A stretch of DNA of 37,606 bases from the NCBI GenBank assembly GCA_022360555.1, contig JAKSCQ010000106.1:1-37606 (forward strand). The letters run 5' to 3'. Under the pieces are notes generated by a model that did not search any database, was not told the origin of the DNA, and was given only the letters and a program-made list of their open reading frames with translations. Every line of letters begins with the position of its first letter. The stretch's first letter is position 1. Shown in pieces: positions 1 through 8,876 of this stretch. The position numbers and the translations under genes were made by a program. The DNA is from Pseudomonadales bacterium. Lineage in GTDB: Bacteria > Pseudomonadota > Gammaproteobacteria > Pseudomonadales > Alcanivoracaceae.

Positions 1-116
1 GCTCCCTTGTCGAGCATGTGACCGATCAGCACGCCGATCCCCAGGCCGATTGGCCCGCCCACCAGCATCCCGAGCAAGCCGAGAATGATCTTGCCGCCCC
101 AGTTGAATTGCATCAT
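1..116 (-). CDS. djlA: Co-chaperone DjlA, N-terminal fragment (runs off the window)
   Basis: Minus-strand translation MMQFNWGGKIILGLLGMLVGGPIGLGIGVLIGHMLDKG resembles the DjlA N-terminal membrane segment ending in GLLIGHMFDK. Confidence 0.75.
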   Translation of the reverse strand, partial: MMQFNWGGKIILGLLGMLVGGPIGLGIGVLIGHMLDKG

Positions 117-123
117 GAATGGT

Positions 124-903
124 TTATTCCGTTGGTCTGAACCAGTACAGACTGGCTGCGGTGTCGCTGGCCGGACGGTATTCCGCACTCACCCAGCCTT
201 CATAGTCCAGTGCATCTATGTGGGCAAACACCGTATCAAAATGGATTTCCCCGGTGCCCGGTTCATGCCGGCCCGGATTATCGGCAAACTGGATATGTCC
301 TATATGGGGACAAAGTCGCGAAAGGGAACGGCACAGATCCCCTTCCATGATCTGCATATGGTACAGGTCATACTGCAGGCGGATATTGTCCCGTCCGGCT
401 GCCTCGATAGCCGCCATGGCCGTGGGCGAGGTATCCAGGAAAAAACCCGGCATATCCACCCGGGAATTGATCGCTTCCACCGTCAGCATGATGCCCCTGG
501 GGGCCAGCAGGTCAGCGGCGAAGCGCAGGTTTTCCACCAGGGTTTCGAACGCCACCTGAAATGGCAGGTCGGCGGGCCGGATACCGGCCAGGCAGTTGAG
601 TCGCTGACAATCCAGCGCTTCGGCGTATTCCATCGCCTGAAAAACCCCTTCGCGGAACTCCTCCACACGGTCGGGCAGGCAGGCAATGCCCCGCTCTCCC
701 CCCTCCCAGTCGCCGGGCGGCAGGTTGAACAGCACCTGCGTCAGCGAATACTCGTGCAACTTGTCCGCCAGGGTCTGCGCTGGCCATTCATAGGGAAACA
801 GGTATTCCACGCCTTCGAAACCGGCATCAGCAGCGGCGGCAAAACGTTCGAGAAAGGGCAGCTCGGTGAACAGCATGGACAGATTGGCGGCAAATTTTGG
901 CAT
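124..903 (-). CDS. hyi: Hydroxypyruvate isomerase family protein
   Basis: 259 aa; MPKFAANLSMLFTELPFLERFAAAADAGFEGVEYLFPYEW and LPPGDWEGGERGIA are typical of Hyi TIM-barrel isomerases. Confidence 0.88.
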   Translation of the reverse strand: MPKFAANLSMLFTELPFLERFAAAADAGFEGVEYLFPYEWPAQTLADKLHEYSLTQVLFNLPPGDWEGGERGIACLPDRVEEFREGVFQAMEYAEALDCQRLNCLAGIRPADLPFQVAFETLVENLRFAADLLAPRGIMLTVEAINSRVDMPGFFLDTSPTAMAAIEAAGRDNIRLQYDLYHMQIMEGDLCRSLSRLCPHIGHIQFADNPGRHEPGTGEIHFDTVFAHIDALDYEGWVSAEYRPASDTAASLYWFRPTE

Positions 904-909
904 CAGGCC

Positions 910-1806
910 CTACTCTTCATCGGCATTACCAAGTCGGACGCCATTGAGCCGCTCCAGTTCCAGCAGCAGGCCGCTGTGATCCACCTCGCCGTTACCGCTG
1001 GCCAGCAGTGACCGGTATTGCTCGAACACCCGTTGGCTCAGCGGCAGGGTCAGCCCCTCTTCCCGGGCTTCATCCAGAATCATGCGCAGGTCCTTGAGCT
1101 GAATCCGCGCCGGCGCCCCGGGTTCGAACTGGCGCTGCAGCATGCGCTCTCCGTGCTGTTCGAGAATCTTGCTGCCGGCAAAGCCGCCCAGCAAGGCCTC
1201 GCGCACCTTTTCCGGGCGGGCGCCCCCCTTGGCTGCCAGCAGCAGGGCTTCCGAGACCGCGCCAATGGTGATGCCAACGATGGCCTGGTTGGCCAGCTTG
1301 GCTAACTGGCCGCTGCCCACCGGGCCGATATGAGTCACCGTGCCCATGGGCTGGAACACCTCGGCCGCGCGCACAAAACTGTCGTCACCGCCGCCCACCA
1401 TGATGGACAGGGTGCCGGCTTCCGCGCCCCGGGTGCCACCGGACACCGGCGCATCCAGATAGCCACCGCCCAGCGTTTCCACCTGGGCGGCGTGACGCCG
1501 CGCCACGCCCGGTTCGATGGAACTCATGTCGATCACCAGCGCCCCCTGGCGCAACTGGCCGATGGCGCCGCTCTGGTATAGCACCTGCTCCACCACCGTG
1601 CCGTTTTCCAGCATGGTGATCACCACATCCGCCTCGGCCACGGCATCCGCCGGGCTGGCAACCACACGGGCACGCTCGGCAAAGGCCTGGGCCTTGGTCG
1701 GCGTCCGGTTCCAGAGTGTCAGGGGGAAGCCGGCATCCAGCAGGCGGGTCACCATGGGGGCGCCCATCAGGCCGATGCCGAGAAAACCGATCCTGGGAAG
1801 AGACAT
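910..1806 (-). CDS. NAD(P)-dependent oxidoreductase, 2-hydroxy-3-oxopropionate reductase / 3-hydroxyisobutyrate dehydrogenase family
   Basis: Start placed at MSLPRIGFLGIGLMGAPMV (Rossmann GxGxMG), not the longer ORF start at 1926; contains DAPVSGGTRGAEAGTLSIMVGG. Confidence 0.88.
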   Translation of the reverse strand: MSLPRIGFLGIGLMGAPMVTRLLDAGFPLTLWNRTPTKAQAFAERARVVASPADAVAEADVVITMLENGTVVEQVLYQSGAIGQLRQGALVIDMSSIEPGVARRHAAQVETLGGGYLDAPVSGGTRGAEAGTLSIMVGGGDDSFVRAAEVFQPMGTVTHIGPVGSGQLAKLANQAIVGITIGAVSEALLLAAKGGARPEKVREALLGGFAGSKILEQHGERMLQRQFEPGAPARIQLKDLRMILDEAREEGLTLPLSQRVFEQYRSLLASGNGEVDHSGLLLELERLNGVRLGNADEE

Positions 1807-1827
1807 GAGAATACCGCTTTGATGCCA

Positions 1828-1992
1828 AGAGCCTGTTTGGAGTCTATACGCAACCCGAAGGGCCGGGCTCCTTTTGCCGCCAGCCCGCGTTTGCTCTTGT
1901 TTATGTAGGGCAACTACACAGCACACTCACAAACACGACCTGGCGACAAAATGAACTCCGGCGCGGTTGCGTATAGACTCCAAACAGGCTCT
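1828..1992. repeat. 165-bp palindromic repeat / MITE-like element with 28-bp perfect terminal inverted repeats
   Basis: AGAGCCTGTTTGGAGTCTATACGCAACC at 1828-1855 is exactly reverse-complemented at 1965-1992. The interior arms are also imperfectly complementary (ttttgccgccagcccgcgtttg versus the reverse complement attttgtcgccaggtcgtgtttg). Confidence 0.8.
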
Positions 1993-2084
1993 AGCGGCGC
2001 ACCATCACGCACCGCCAGAAGATAAACAACAGGGGCCAGCGGCCCCTGCATGACGTTTCCGTGATTATTCCCGATCAGGCGGTA

Positions 2085-4016
2085 TTACACACCCTTTGCC
2101 TGCGACTGGCTGCCGCGCAACCAGAGCACCACCCCCAAGACCACGGCAATGGCCTGGGCCACCACCCCCTGCACCGTAGGGAAGAGCCCCAGCCACTCGA
2201 TGGTCGGCACACCCAGGTAGAAGGCACTGATCACGCCGGCTTCCTGCAAGGCGGCGATGCCCCGTCCCAGCAACACCACCGACAGTACCAGCAGCACCAG
2301 GCTGGTGACGCGGAAGAACAGGCTCAGCGGCAGCTTCATGCCGATCCGGAAGAACAGGAAGCACACCACCGCCAGGGCGGCCACGGCAGCACCGATGCCA
2401 TAGAACAGGTACGGCTGGGTGGCCGGCGTCACCTGGCTCCACAATGCCTGATAGAACAGGATGGTCTCGAAGATTTCCCGGTACACGGAAATGAAGGAAA
2501 CGAAGGTCAGCACCCAGACCGTCCCGCTGCCCAGTGCACTGTCCACCTTGTTGCGGATGTAGCCCAGCCATTTCTCGCTGTTGCTGTTGCTATGCATCCA
2601 GAAACCCACATAGAAGAGAATCAGTGCAGCCAGCACCCCGGCCACCCCTTCGGTCATTTCCCGGGAAGCGCCGCTGAAGGTGATCAGGGTATTGGCGGCA
2701 TACCAGGTGAGGCCGCCGGCGATCAGTGCGGCGACCCAGCCGAAGTGGATATGTCGGCTGGCACGGGTGGCGTTGGCCTTGCGAGTAAAGGTCAGCAAGG
2801 CGGCCACCACCAGCAATGCCTCCAGGCCTTCGCGGAACAGAATGAAGAAACTGGCCGACAGGGTCGCCGCCGGGCTCAGGCCATCGCCGGACAGGGCCTC
2901 GCTGGCCTCGTACAAGCCGGCCTGGGCGGCGGCCACCTTGTCGCTGACTTCCGCGACATCGCGCTGGCGATCAATGGCTTCGCGCACGGCCATGAAGCGG
3001 GCCTCGGCCCGACGCATCAACTCGCCATCCACGGCGGCGAGCTGTTGCTCGATCATTTCGAACCCGTCCAGGTAAGCGGACAAAGCCGCGGCTTTCGCGG
3101 CATCGCGATCACCGGCGCGATAGGCCGACTCGGCTTCTGCCAGCTTGTCATGGCTCAGCGCAATAAAACGGTTCTTGTTGAACAGGGCCGACGGTTCACT
3201 GCGCAGGTAGCCCAACGCGGCGTAGGCCTGGGGCCCCTGTTCCTTGCGCACATCCTCCGGTGCCTGGGCCACCAGGGTATCCAGCGTCAGCGACGCCTTC
3301 ATGCCGGGCACGGTATTGAAGGCCTGCTCCCCGTCTTCCGCCATGGACGGCGTGACCGCCTTTGCCCCCACATAAAACGCCAGCGCCCAGCGGTCTGCTT
3401 CACTCAGGGTATCGCCGTAGGCCGCCATGCCAGTGCCTTCCACCCCCTGGGTAATGGTGGTGTGCAGGCCCAGCAGTGAGCGGCCGTCATAGCGGGCGAC
3501 CTCAGTGAAATCCGTGGGGGCCGGTTCCAGGGCAGCACCGGCAGGGCCGTCGCCGTGCCCTTCCTTGCCGTGGCAGGCCGCGCACTGACTCTGATACAGC
3601 TCAGCGGCCCGGGCCAGGTCCGGCGCGCTTTTGGGCGACACGGGAATGCCGTAGACCGTCACCAGGGTGGCCCGGATCGATTGCGCCAGTTCCTTGATGC
3701 GCGGCTCACCGGCCTTGTCCTGCACCGCCTGCTGCAAGGCATCCGCCTGGGATTGCAGATCCGCCTTGCCATCCGCGGCCGGCAGCCCGGCCACGCCGTC
3801 GGCCAGCAAGGCAGTGAATTCTTCCATTTCGGCGTATTCTTCCGGGCTGACAACCTCGCCATCGACCACGGCATTGATGTAGTCCGCCCCCACATATTCC
3901 ACCAGTTGCACCAGTGCGGTCTGATTGGCGGCAAAAGCAGGCAGGGAGAAAAGGACAAGCACCATCAGGGCGGAGAAAAGGCGCCCTGAGGGTCCGGCAA
4001 GGGAGAAACGACGCAT
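2085..4016 (-). CDS. FTR1 family iron permease with N-terminal cytochrome c domain
   Basis: 643 aa; signal peptide, CAACHG heme motif, FTR1 RExxE motifs REGLE and REIFE, multiple C-terminal TM segments. Confidence 0.9.
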   Translation of the reverse strand: MRRFSLAGPSGRLFSALMVLVLFSLPAFAANQTALVQLVEYVGADYINAVVDGEVVSPEEYAEMEEFTALLADGVAGLPAADGKADLQSQADALQQAVQDKAGEPRIKELAQSIRATLVTVYGIPVSPKSAPDLARAAELYQSQCAACHGKEGHGDGPAGAALEPAPTDFTEVARYDGRSLLGLHTTITQGVEGTGMAAYGDTLSEADRWALAFYVGAKAVTPSMAEDGEQAFNTVPGMKASLTLDTLVAQAPEDVRKEQGPQAYAALGYLRSEPSALFNKNRFIALSHDKLAEAESAYRAGDRDAAKAAALSAYLDGFEMIEQQLAAVDGELMRRAEARFMAVREAIDRQRDVAEVSDKVAAAQAGLYEASEALSGDGLSPAATLSASFFILFREGLEALLVVAALLTFTRKANATRASRHIHFGWVAALIAGGLTWYAANTLITFSGASREMTEGVAGVLAALILFYVGFWMHSNSNSEKWLGYIRNKVDSALGSGTVWVLTFVSFISVYREIFETILFYQALWSQVTPATQPYLFYGIGAAVAALAVVCFLFFRIGMKLPLSLFFRVTSLVLLVLSVVLLGRGIAALQEAGVISAFYLGVPTIEWLGLFPTVQGVVAQAIAVVLGVVLWLRGSQSQAKGV

Positions 4017-4043
4017 AATGAACTCGGTTCAGAAATTAAAAGG

Positions 4044-4065
4044 CGAGTCATTATCATTTAAGTTT
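4044..4065 (-). promoter_or_regulatory. Possible Fur box upstream of the FTR1 gene
   Basis: Minus strand AAACTTAAATGATAATGACTCG contains ATGATAATGA, a partial match to GATAATGATAATCATTATC, 28-49 nt upstream of the predicted start. Confidence 0.4.
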
Positions 4066-4111
4066 GGGCGGGCATCAAGAAAGCGGAAACCCGCTGTTTC
4101 CCCCGCCTGAC

Positions 4112-4780
4112 TCAGCCCACGGTAAAGGCCAGCACCTTGCTGATATGGGCCTGGGGCCAGCCGCTTTCCTGCTGCCAGATATTAAAGGCCGCCTGCGCGG
4201 CACGCTGGTCCCGCTGGCTGGCCGGAGGCTTGTCGATGATGTTATGGGCCTTGAGGGCCGCCACCACATCCCCGGTGGGATACCAGGTATCACGCCCTAC
4301 CATGCGCAGAAAGGCAGCGCCGGAATTGCCACCCAGTTGCTTGCCGCGTTTTTTGAGCAACTGCCACATCCCCACGGTGTCCTCCGCCGGCCAGTCCGCC
4401 AGCCAGTCGCCCACGCTGCCGTATTCCTGTGCCAGATCCTGCACGAACTGGGCATTGTGGCGGATCGCTTTCATCTTGCCCCAGTGACGGATCAACCGGG
4501 TATCCTGCATGCGTTCGTCCAGCATGGTGTCGGGCATCAACACAAGTTTTTCCGGATCGAAACCGAAGAAGGCGTCCTCAAAAGCCGGCCACTTGTTGTC
4601 CACCAGCGAGTGCTTGAGCCCGGCACGGAACACACGCCGCGTCATGGCGGACAGGTAGAAGGCATCGTCGCGGCTGCGCAGGGTGTCGGCGTCCGCCACC
4701 GCCGGCATCTGTGCTTTCACGTTTTTCAGGCTGCCCTTGCGGTTTACCGCCAGGGCCAGTAAATCCTTGAATGGGGTCAC
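4112..4780 (-). CDS. DNA-3-methyladenine glycosylase I family protein
   Basis: 222 aa; SAMTRRVFRAGLKHSLVDNKWPAFEDAFFGFDPEKL and IRHWGKMKAIRHNAQ fit Tag-like HhH glycosylases. Confidence 0.8.
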   Translation of the reverse strand: MTPFKDLLALAVNRKGSLKNVKAQMPAVADADTLRSRDDAFYLSAMTRRVFRAGLKHSLVDNKWPAFEDAFFGFDPEKLVLMPDTMLDERMQDTRLIRHWGKMKAIRHNAQFVQDLAQEYGSVGDWLADWPAEDTVGMWQLLKKRGKQLGGNSGAAFLRMVGRDTWYPTGDVVAALKAHNIIDKPPASQRDQRAAQAAFNIWQQESGWPQAHISKVLAFTVG

Positions 4781-4890
4781 GCTCTGCTCCGGTTGGGTCG
4801 TGTCGCTTGATATACACTAATTTGGCGGCATTGTAGAATCGTCCTCTTGCCCCGGCGAGGGCCGCTTTTAAAGACAGCAATGGGAATGGC

Positions 4891-6120
4891 ATGACAAGCG
4901 ATCAATATCACGTCAATAAATCCGACAAGCTCAAGGGCGTCTGTTACGACATCCGGGGCCCGGTACTGCGCGAAGCCCACCGCCTGGAAGACGAAGGCCA
5001 CCGGGTGATCAAGCTGAACATCGGCAACCCTGCCCCGTTCGGCTTCGAAGCCCCGGAAGAGCTGCTGCAGGACGTGATCAGCAACCTGCCGGAATCCACC
5101 GGCTACTGCCATTCCAAGGGCCTGTTCCCGGCCCGCAAGGCAGTGATGCAGTACACCCAGACCAAAGGCATCGAAGGCGTCACCGTGGACGACGTGATTA
5201 TCGGCAACGGTGTCTCCGAGCTGATCGTCATGGCCATGCAGGCCCTGCTCAACAGCGGCGATGAGGTGTTGCTGCCAGCTCCGGACTACCCGCTGTGGAC
5301 TGCTGCCGTGCGCCTGTCCGGCGGTACTCCGGTGCACTATCTGAGCGACGAGCAGCAGGATTGGCAACCGGCCATTGATGATATCCGCGCCAAGGTCACC
5401 AAGAACACCAAGGCCCTGGTGATCATCAATCCGAACAACCCCACCGGGGCCAACTATGAGCCGGCCATGCTCGAAGAGCTGCTCAAGATTGCCCGGGAAA
5501 ACAACCTGATCGTGTTCGCCGACGAAATCTACGACAAGATTCTCTATGACGGCGAGGAACACACCTCCATCGCCTCCATGGCCGATGACCTGCTTTTCAT
5601 CACCTTCAACGGCCTGTCCAAGAATTACCGCGCCGCGGGTTTCCGGGCCGGCTGGATGGTGATCTCCGGTGCCAAGCACCGGGCAGAAAACTACATCGAA
5701 GGCCTGGACATGCTGGCCAGCATGCGCCTGTGTGCCAACGTGCCCAGCCAGCATGCGATCCAGACCGCGCTGGGGGGCTATCAAAGCATCGGTGATCTGG
5801 TGCTGCCCACGGGGCGCCTGGGACGCCAGCGCGATCTGGCCTGGGAAATGCTCGATTCCATTCCCGGGGTGAGCTGCGTAAAACCCAAATCGGCGCTTTA
5901 CCTGTTCCCGAAACTGGACCCAAAGGTCTTCCCCTTCGAGGATGACGAGGCCTTTGCCCTGGACCTGCTGCGCGAGGAAAAGGTATTGATCGTCCAGGGC
6001 ACCGCGTTCAACTGGCCCAACCCGGACCATTTCCGCGTGGTGTTCCTGCCACGGGTGGATGATCTGGAGGATTCCATCGGCCGCATTGCCCGTTATCTGG
6101 ACCGGGTACGAAAAAAATAA
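4891..6120 (+). CDS. alaA: Pyridoxal phosphate-dependent aminotransferase, AlaA type
   Basis: 409 aa; IRGPVLREAHRLEDEGHRVIKLNIGNPAPFGFEAPEE, NPNNPTGANY, and PLP lysine region FNGLSKNYRAAGFRAGW. Confidence 0.9.
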   Translation: MTSDQYHVNKSDKLKGVCYDIRGPVLREAHRLEDEGHRVIKLNIGNPAPFGFEAPEELLQDVISNLPESTGYCHSKGLFPARKAVMQYTQTKGIEGVTVDDVIIGNGVSELIVMAMQALLNSGDEVLLPAPDYPLWTAAVRLSGGTPVHYLSDEQQDWQPAIDDIRAKVTKNTKALVIINPNNPTGANYEPAMLEELLKIARENNLIVFADEIYDKILYDGEEHTSIASMADDLLFITFNGLSKNYRAAGFRAGWMVISGAKHRAENYIEGLDMLASMRLCANVPSQHAIQTALGGYQSIGDLVLPTGRLGRQRDLAWEMLDSIPGVSCVKPKSALYLFPKLDPKVFPFEDDEAFALDLLREEKVLIVQGTAFNWPNPDHFRVVFLPRVDDLEDSIGRIARYLDRVRKK

Positions 6121-6136
6121 AACATTGGCTTTATCT

Positions 6137-6218
6137 CTGTAGGAGCCGTCTCTCGGACGGCGAAATTCGTTGCCATTATTCAAGTGACAGTTCGCCGTCC
6201 GAGAGACGGCTCCTACAG
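6137..6218. repeat. REPIN-like pair of inverted GTAG-type REP sequences
   Basis: CTGTAGGAGCCGTCTCTCGGACGGCGAA (6137-6164) is perfectly inverted at 6191-6218, with a 26-nt spacer; each half also has its own GCCGTC..GACGGC stem. Confidence 0.85.
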
Positions 6219-6237
6219 TGGCTTCGTAGAGAACCCT

Positions 6238-6747
6238 ATGTCACATCTTCACATCGACGACTTCAGCCACGACGTTGCCCGTATTCTCATGCAGGCCTAC
6301 ATGAGCTTCCCGCGCCCCTGCGCACTCTATGTGGAAGATATTATTGGCCCCACGGAAGTGGACGATGTGGGCCTGCACAGCAGCCGTCACATGGCCTGCC
6401 TGGGCGCCATGCTGTGGCTGGCCGAAGAAGGATTCATTCGCTACGAAGCCACGATTTTCCAGGAAGGTATCGAACAGGCGGTGCTGACCAACAAGACCTT
6501 TGTGCTGCTTACCGCACTTAGTGAACTACGGCTCGATAACACCGACCCGGCCCTGCCCGCCACCGTGAAACACGAAAAGGCCACCTTGGCCGAACAGTTC
6601 CTGCAAGCCATCCGAGCCCAGGATTCGGTGCGCACCACCGCGGTGGTGCGTTATCTGCTGTCACGGCAGCCCGAGCCCGTTGCCGCCGGGGAATTTGCAG
6701 ACATTATTCATAGCGACAGCCCCCTCGCCGAGGAAGACTCACTGTAG
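6238..6747 (+). CDS. Conserved hypothetical protein
   Basis: ATG at 6238 (MSHLHIDDFSHDVARILMQAYMSFPRPCALYVEDIIG). The longer ORF start at 6184 lies in the REP repeat and is unlikely. 169 aa; no domain recognised. Confidence 0.75.
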   Translation: MSHLHIDDFSHDVARILMQAYMSFPRPCALYVEDIIGPTEVDDVGLHSSRHMACLGAMLWLAEEGFIRYEATIFQEGIEQAVLTNKTFVLLTALSELRLDNTDPALPATVKHEKATLAEQFLQAIRAQDSVRTTAVVRYLLSRQPEPVAAGEFADIIHSDSPLAEEDSL

Positions 6748-6768
6748 GAGCACCTCTTGAGGTGCGAA
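6742..6768 (+). repeat. Single GTAG-type REP sequence
   Basis: CTGTAGGAGCACCTCTTGAGGTGCGAA shares the CTGTAGGAGC-hairpin-GCGAA layout with 6137-6164; stem GCACCTC/GAGGTGC. Confidence 0.7.
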
Positions 6769-6817
6769 CCCGGCGCGGTTTTGACGAGTTACGGGCCAGG
6801 TCTTAATCCGACAGGTT

Positions 6818-7753
6818 CTAACCGTTATCCAGTTCCGGCGGGCGGGAATAATGATAATGGATGGTCTTCAACGCCGGCACCCCGGCTTCCTCGAACCCCT
6901 CCGCCCCCGGCAAACGGGAGATGAACTCCGCCCCCGGCAGGTTATCCGCCACACACTGCTCCAACCAGTCATACCCCAGCCAGGGCGCATTCACACAGGC
7001 AAGGATTTCCGCCTCCGGTGCCAGCAGTTTGTGCAGTTTCCTGAGCACCCTGGGGTAATCCTTTTCCACCATGAAGCTGCCCTTCTGAGCGCTGGGAGGG
7101 TCGATCACGATGATGTCATAGCGCCCCAGACTGTGGAGTTTTTTCCAGCTTCGGAAGATGTTGTGCGGCAGGTAATGGACCCGGGCATTCTGAAAACCGT
7201 TGAGCCTGTGATTTTGCTGCCCCAGCTTGAGCGCCGCATCTGACAGGTCGATATTGACCACGGATTCAGCACCACCGGCCAGCGCCGCCACGGAAAAACT
7301 GCAGGTAAAGCTGAACAGGTTGAGAACCTTTTTCCCTTCAGCCCGCTCACGAATCCAGCGGCGACCCGGAGCCATATCCGCGAAAAACCCCAGGTTCTGC
7401 CCGCGCTGGAAGTCCAGCTTGTACGCCAACCCCGCTTCCTCGGCAATCGGGCACTCGGGCAGTTCACCACACACCACCACATTGTCGACCCTGCCATCGT
7501 AGCGGTGCTGGATCACCAGCGTCTCGCAACCCAGTGGCCCCAGCGCGGTTTTCAGGCAAGCTTCCAGGCCAGCCAGCGTATCGTCGTCCTGGGAACGAAA
7601 CACTGTGGCCACCAGGACCGGGACAAAGCGGTCAACCGTCAGCCATTCCAGTTCCGGCAGGGTTTTCCCCCGTCCGTGAAAAAGGCGATGCCGGGACTGT
7701 GAAGAGGGAACCAGATAGGGGGAAAGCAGGTCAGAAAGTTCGGAGGGTTGCAT
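6818..7753 (-). CDS. Class I SAM-dependent methyltransferase (RlmI/RlmK-like rRNA methyltransferase family)
   Basis: Start set at MQPSELSDLLSPY. Contains GQNLGFFADMAPGRRWIRE, KVLNLFSFTCSFSVAALAGGAESVVNIDLS and IVIDPPSAQKGSF. Confidence 0.85.
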   Translation of the reverse strand: MQPSELSDLLSPYLVPSSQSRHRLFHGRGKTLPELEWLTVDRFVPVLVATVFRSQDDDTLAGLEACLKTALGPLGCETLVIQHRYDGRVDNVVVCGELPECPIAEEAGLAYKLDFQRGQNLGFFADMAPGRRWIRERAEGKKVLNLFSFTCSFSVAALAGGAESVVNIDLSDAALKLGQQNHRLNGFQNARVHYLPHNIFRSWKKLHSLGRYDIIVIDPPSAQKGSFMVEKDYPRVLRKLHKLLAPEAEILACVNAPWLGYDWLEQCVADNLPGAEFISRLPGAEGFEEAGVPALKTIHYHYSRPPELDNG

Positions 7754-7870
7754 AGGTCGCTGAGGCTGGTTGATCGGGACGGAGCGTAAGTCGCAAAGTA
7801 TCGCACACCTTGCCTCCCGGCGCCCTGCCCCCATATAGAAGATTCCCTGAGTGATTGGAGACAACCGACG

Positions 7871-8761
7871 ATGATGCGCATCGCGCTTTATCTGCTGACC
7901 AACCTGGCGGTGATCGTGGTCGCCAGTATTACCCTGAGCCTGCTTGGGGTGAATTCCTATTTTGCCGCCAGCGGTTCCGGACTGGACCTGACCAGCCTGC
8001 TGATTTTCAGCGCCGTGTTCGGCTTTGCCGGTTCCCTGATTTCCCTGTTCATTTCCAAGCCCATGGCCAAATGGTCTGCCCGGGTGAAGGTGATCGAGCA
8101 ACCGAACAGCCAGGCCGAGCGCTGGTTGCTGGATACCGTGAAGGAACTGTCCGACAAGGCTGGCATCAAGATGCCGGAAGTGGGTATTTTCCCGGCCCAG
8201 CAGTCCAATGCCTTTGCCACCGGCTGGAACCGCAATGATGCCCTGGTGGCCGTCTCCCAGGGGCTACTCACCCGGTTCCGGCCGGAGGAAGCGCGTGCCG
8301 TGCTGGCTCACGAAATCGGCCATGTGGCCAATGGCGACATGGTCACCCTGAGTCTGGTGCAGGGGGTGGTGAACACCTTCGTCATCTTTGCTGCCCGGGT
8401 CGTGGGCTATGTGGTGGACAGTTTCATGCGCCGCGATGGAGGCGGAGGCCTGGGCTTCGGCTATTACATCGTGGTGATCGTGGCAGAAATCATCTTCGGC
8501 ATCGCCGCCAGCGCGATTGTCATGTGGTTCTCCCGTTTCCGGGAATACCGCGCCGACGAAGCCGGCGCCAACCTGGCCGATCGCCGCAGCATGATTGCCG
8601 CCTTGGAGCGCCTGAAAGCCGAGTCACAGATGCCCAACCAGATGCCGGACACCCTGGTGGCTTTCGGCATCAACTCCGGCCTGGGCAAGGGACTCAAGGC
8701 CCTGTTCGCCTCCCACCCGCCACTGGATGACCGTATTGCCGCGTTGCAGGCAATGAGATAA
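7871..8761 (+). CDS. htpX: Membrane protease HtpX
   Basis: 296 aa; [18 protein letters not shown] (HExxH), [24 protein letters not shown]-terminal TM pair. Confidence 0.96.
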   Translation: MMRIALYLLTNLAVIVVASITLSLLGVNSYFAASGSGLDLTSLLIFSAVFGFAGSLISLFISKPMAKWSARVKVIEQPNSQAERWLLDTVKELSDKAGIKMPEVGIFPAQQSNAFATGWNRNDALVAVSQGLLTRFRPEEARAVLAHEIGHVANGDMVTLSLVQGVVNTFVIFAARVVGYVVDSFMRRDGGGGLGFGYYIVVIVAEIIFGIAASAIVMWFSRFREYRADEAGANLADRRSMIAALERLKAESQMPNQMPDTLVAFGINSGLGKGLKALFASHPPLDDRIAALQAMR

Positions 8762-8789
8762 CCACGCGCACCAACGCATCACGTTTGAA

Positions 8790-8834
8790 AAAAGAGGCCG
8801 CGCCCAAACCCTGGACGCGGCCTCTTGCTTTTTG
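8790..8834. terminator. Intrinsic terminator, likely bidirectional
   Basis: AAGAGGCCGCG (8792-8802) pairs with CGCGGCCTCTT (8816-8826), followed by a T-rich stretch, between convergent htpX and the ATP-NAD kinase gene. Confidence 0.85.
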
Positions 8835-8876
8835 AACAAAGAAAAGCTTTCTCGCGTAGCTGTCCACTGTTCACTA

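Noticed and set aside
4777-6183. 468-aa minus ORF overlapping alaA
   Set aside because: Antisense to a confident aminotransferase and with no recognisable motifs; it extends into the REP repeat.
6184-6237. Upstream start of the hypothetical ORF (MTVRRPRDGSYSGFVENP...)
   Set aside because: This stretch is the right arm of the REPIN; the downstream ATG at 6238 is more plausible.
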